A stretch of 64,000 bases of DNA from Camelimonas fluminis (GTDB lineage: Bacteria; Pseudomonadota; Alphaproteobacteria; Rhizobiales; Beijerinckiaceae): positions 1 through 64,000 of the forward strand of contig NZ_BNCG01000008.1 in NCBI RefSeq assembly GCF_014656355.1. Reading direction: 5' to 3'. Shown here in pieces: positions 62,271-64,000 of the stretch. Numbering within the stretch: the stretch's first letter is position 1; each line of letters opens with the position of its first letter. The notes under the pieces are model-generated. The model had not been told where the DNA came from. It saw only the letters and a list, made by a program, of their open reading frames with translations, and did not search any database. The position numbers and the translations under genes are program-made.

Positions 62271-64000
62271 TCACGCCGACGGCTTTGGCGTCTCTGGCGC
62301 ATCCGGCGCCGGGTGCGGAGCGTGCACCGGCGATTCACCGTGCAGCACCGGCGGCCTGGTGCGGAACAGCGTCAACACGAAGACGAAGAACGCCGGCACG
62401 AAGATCACCGCCAGGATGGTGGCCGAGATCATGCCGCCCACCACGCCGGTGCCGATGGCGTTCTGGCTCGCCGCGCTGGGGCCGGTGGCGATGGCCAGCG
62501 GCACCACGCCCAGCGTGAACGCCAGCGAGGTCATGATGATCGGCCGGAAGCGCAGCCGGCACGCCTCGATCGCCGCGTCGCGCAGGCTCATGCCGTCGGC
62601 ATAGAGATCCTTCGCGAATTCGATGATCAGGATGGCGTTCTTCGCCGACAGGCCGATGATCGCCAGCAGACCCACCTTGAAGTAGAGGTCGTTCGGCAAC
62701 CCGCGCAGCATCACGGCGAGGATACAGCCGATCACGCCCAGCGGCACGACGAGCATCACCGACAGCGGGATCGACCAGCTCTCGTACAGCGCCGCCAACA
62801 GCAGGAACACGAACAGGATGCTCATGGCGAACAGGATCGGCGCCTGCGAACCCGAGGAAATTTCCTCAAGCGTCTGGCCGGTCCATTCGTAGCCGATGCC
62901 CTGCGGCATGGTCGCGGCGATGCGCTCCATCTCGGCGATCGCCGCGCCGGACGAATACCCGGGCGCCGGAGCGCCGGAAATGCGAACCGACGGATAGCCA
63001 TTGTAGCCGACGATCTGCTGCGGCCCCTTGATCCACTGCAACTTGGCGAAGGAGGAGATCGGCACCATGCCGCCACTGGCGTTGCGCACGTTCAGGTTCA
63101 GCAGATCCTCGCCCTGAAGGCGGCTGGCCGCGTCCGACTGGATGATCACGCGCTGCATGCGGCCATTGTTGGGGAAGTCGTTGATGTACGACGAACCCAG
63201 ATTGGCCGTGATGGTGGCGTTGATGTCAGCGAAGCTGACGCCGAAGGTGTTGGCCTTCTCACGGTCGATGATCACCATGAGCTGGGCCGCGTCCGGCAGT
63301 CCCTCGGTGCGCAGGCCGGTGAGGATCGGGCTTTTGGCCGCCTCCGCCATCAGCTTCTGCGTCGCGCCCGCCAACGCCGTCTGTCCCAGCCCGCCGCGGT
63401 CCTGCAGGCGGAAGGTGAAGCCGGCCGAGTTGCCGAAGCCCTGGATGGGCGGCGGCGACAGGGCGAACGACATCACGTCGCTGATCCCGAACATCTTCAT
63501 GTTCATGCGGTTGGCGATGTCCTGGGCCGCGTTGCCGGCGCCACGCTCGCCCCAGTCCTTCAGGGTGATGAACATGATGGCGGCGTTCTGGCCGGCGCCC
63601 GAGAAGCTGAAGCCGCGCACCGCGACCATGTTGGCCACTGCGGTCTCCGTCCGGGCGATCTGCTCGATCTTCTCGATCGCCTGCAGGGTCCGGTTGGAGC
63701 TGGCTTCCGGCGGGGTCTGGATGTCGACGATGATATAGCCCTGGTCCTCGTTCGGAATGAACGAGGTCGGCAGGCGCATGAACAGCCAGCCCGTGCCGAC
63801 GAGCAGCGCGAGGAAGATGATCATCAGCCGGCCCGCCCGCGAGGTCGCGCCCGTGACCATGCCGGCGTAACGACGGGTGGTGCGGTCGAAGAAGCGGTTG
63901 AACGCCCCAAAGAAGCCGCGCTTCTCTTCGCCATGGCCGTGCACCGGCTTCAGGAAGGTGGCGCACAGGGCCGGCGTCAGCGACAGGGCGAGGAAGGCCG
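62271..64000 (-). CDS. RND efflux pump inner-membrane subunit (AcrB/MexB-like), 5' end outside the window
   Basis: About 576 codons, the C-terminal half of an HAE1 pump; the gene continues past the window edge. Visible parts are the region before helix 7 (KRGFFGAFNRFFDRTTRRYA), helix 7 and the periplasmic porter segments (FIPNEDQGYIIVDIQ, PPPIQGFGNSAGF), and DREKANTFGVSFADINATI. The later helices have LYESWSIPLSVMLVVPLGVI, GLLAIIGLSAKNAILIIEFA (the helix 10 region with Lys and Asn) and AIEACRLRFRPIIMTSLAF. It extrudes drugs, detergents or solvents by proton exchange with a fusion protein and an outer channel. Partners are presumably just beyond the edge. Confidence 0.93.
   Translation of the reverse strand, partial: AFLALSLTPALCATFLKPVHGHGEEKRGFFGAFNRFFDRTTRRYAGMVTGATSRAGRLMIIFLALLVGTGWLFMRLPTSFIPNEDQGYIIVDIQTPPEASSNRTLQAIEKIEQIARTETAVANMVAVRGFSFSGAGQNAAIMFITLKDWGERGAGNAAQDIANRMNMKMFGISDVMSFALSPPPIQGFGNSAGFTFRLQDRGGLGQTALAGATQKLMAEAAKSPILTGLRTEGLPDAAQLMVIIDREKANTFGVSFADINATITANLGSSYINDFPNNGRMQRVIIQSDAASRLQGEDLLNLNVRNASGGMVPISSFAKLQWIKGPQQIVGYNGYPSVRISGAPAPGYSSGAAIAEMERIAATMPQGIGYEWTGQTLEEISSGSQAPILFAMSILFVFLLLAALYESWSIPLSVMLVVPLGVIGCILAVMLRGLPNDLYFKVGLLAIIGLSAKNAILIIEFAKDLYADGMSLRDAAIEACRLRFRPIIMTSLAFTLGVVPLAIATGPSAASQNAIGTGVVGGMISATILAVIFVPAFFVFVLTLFRTRPPVLHGESPVHAPHPAPDAPETPKPSA

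Noticed and set aside
1-64000. CRISPR arrays, tRNA, rRNA and common riboswitches
   Set aside because: No regularly spaced repeats, cloverleaf-like sequence, rRNA segment or conserved riboswitch core was seen on reading both strands; a tRNAscan or Infernal run would settle this.

Overview
The window is high-GC, gene-dense DNA that reads as an alphaproteobacterium, probably of the Rhizobiales (Hyphomicrobiales). The reasons are a short ExoY-type sugar-phosphate transferase beside a small ExoX/SyrA-like membrane protein, a SitABCD-type Mn/Fe transporter with a Mur-like box, and the general codon and gene style. The genus cannot be fixed from the sequence alone. No rRNA, tRNA or CRISPR array was found.

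Region 1 (1-15.7 kb) is a compact hybrid polyketide/non-ribosomal peptide cluster. On the minus strand, three synthase genes are translationally coupled in biosynthetic order: A-PCP, then KS-AT-ACP-aminotransferase-C-A-PCP, then C-PCP-TE. A PAF-acetylhydrolase-like alpha/beta hydrolase follows. An Sfp-type phosphopantetheinyl transferase converges on the operon from the other strand, its 3' end overlapping the hydrolase gene. By collinearity, an amino acid is loaded, extended once with malonyl-CoA, aminated at the beta carbon and joined to glycine. The last module has no A domain, and its thioesterase has Cys and Asn where Ser and Asp are usual. This is the most interesting system in the window.

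Region 2 (16-24 kb) is an exopolysaccharide locus with long non-coding gaps and low-GC genes. It holds a secreted clan GH-A glycosidase, a GT2 glycosyltransferase, a Wzy-like polymerase, an acyltransferase-3 protein and an ExoY-like priming enzyme. A second block (37.9-40.9 kb) supplies a Wzx-type flippase and another GT2, next to an IS5-family transposase remnant.

Region 3 (24-37 kb) is mixed. It holds an outer-membrane beta-barrel protein, a Bcr/CflA drug exporter, the sitABCD-type operon, an ABC-F ATPase gene interrupted by an in-frame TGA, an acyl-CoA synthetase, an SDR dehydrogenase, a small secreted Cys protein and purU.

Region 4 (41-64 kb) is central and catabolic metabolism plus export. 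It holds a branched-chain-type substrate-binding protein, glycerate kinase, a ferredoxin-reductase-like flavoprotein, glpK, glpD, a metallophosphoesterase, a GST-like protein, a D-2-hydroxyacid dehydrogenase, a free-standing biotinyl carrier protein and an acyl-CoA dehydrogenase. A MarR-EmrB-EmrA efflux operon, a secreted protein, a ZnuD-like zinc receptor under a Zur-like palindrome, a class I aminotransferase and a truncated RND pump follow. Motif positions and start codons were read by eye; no database search was possible.
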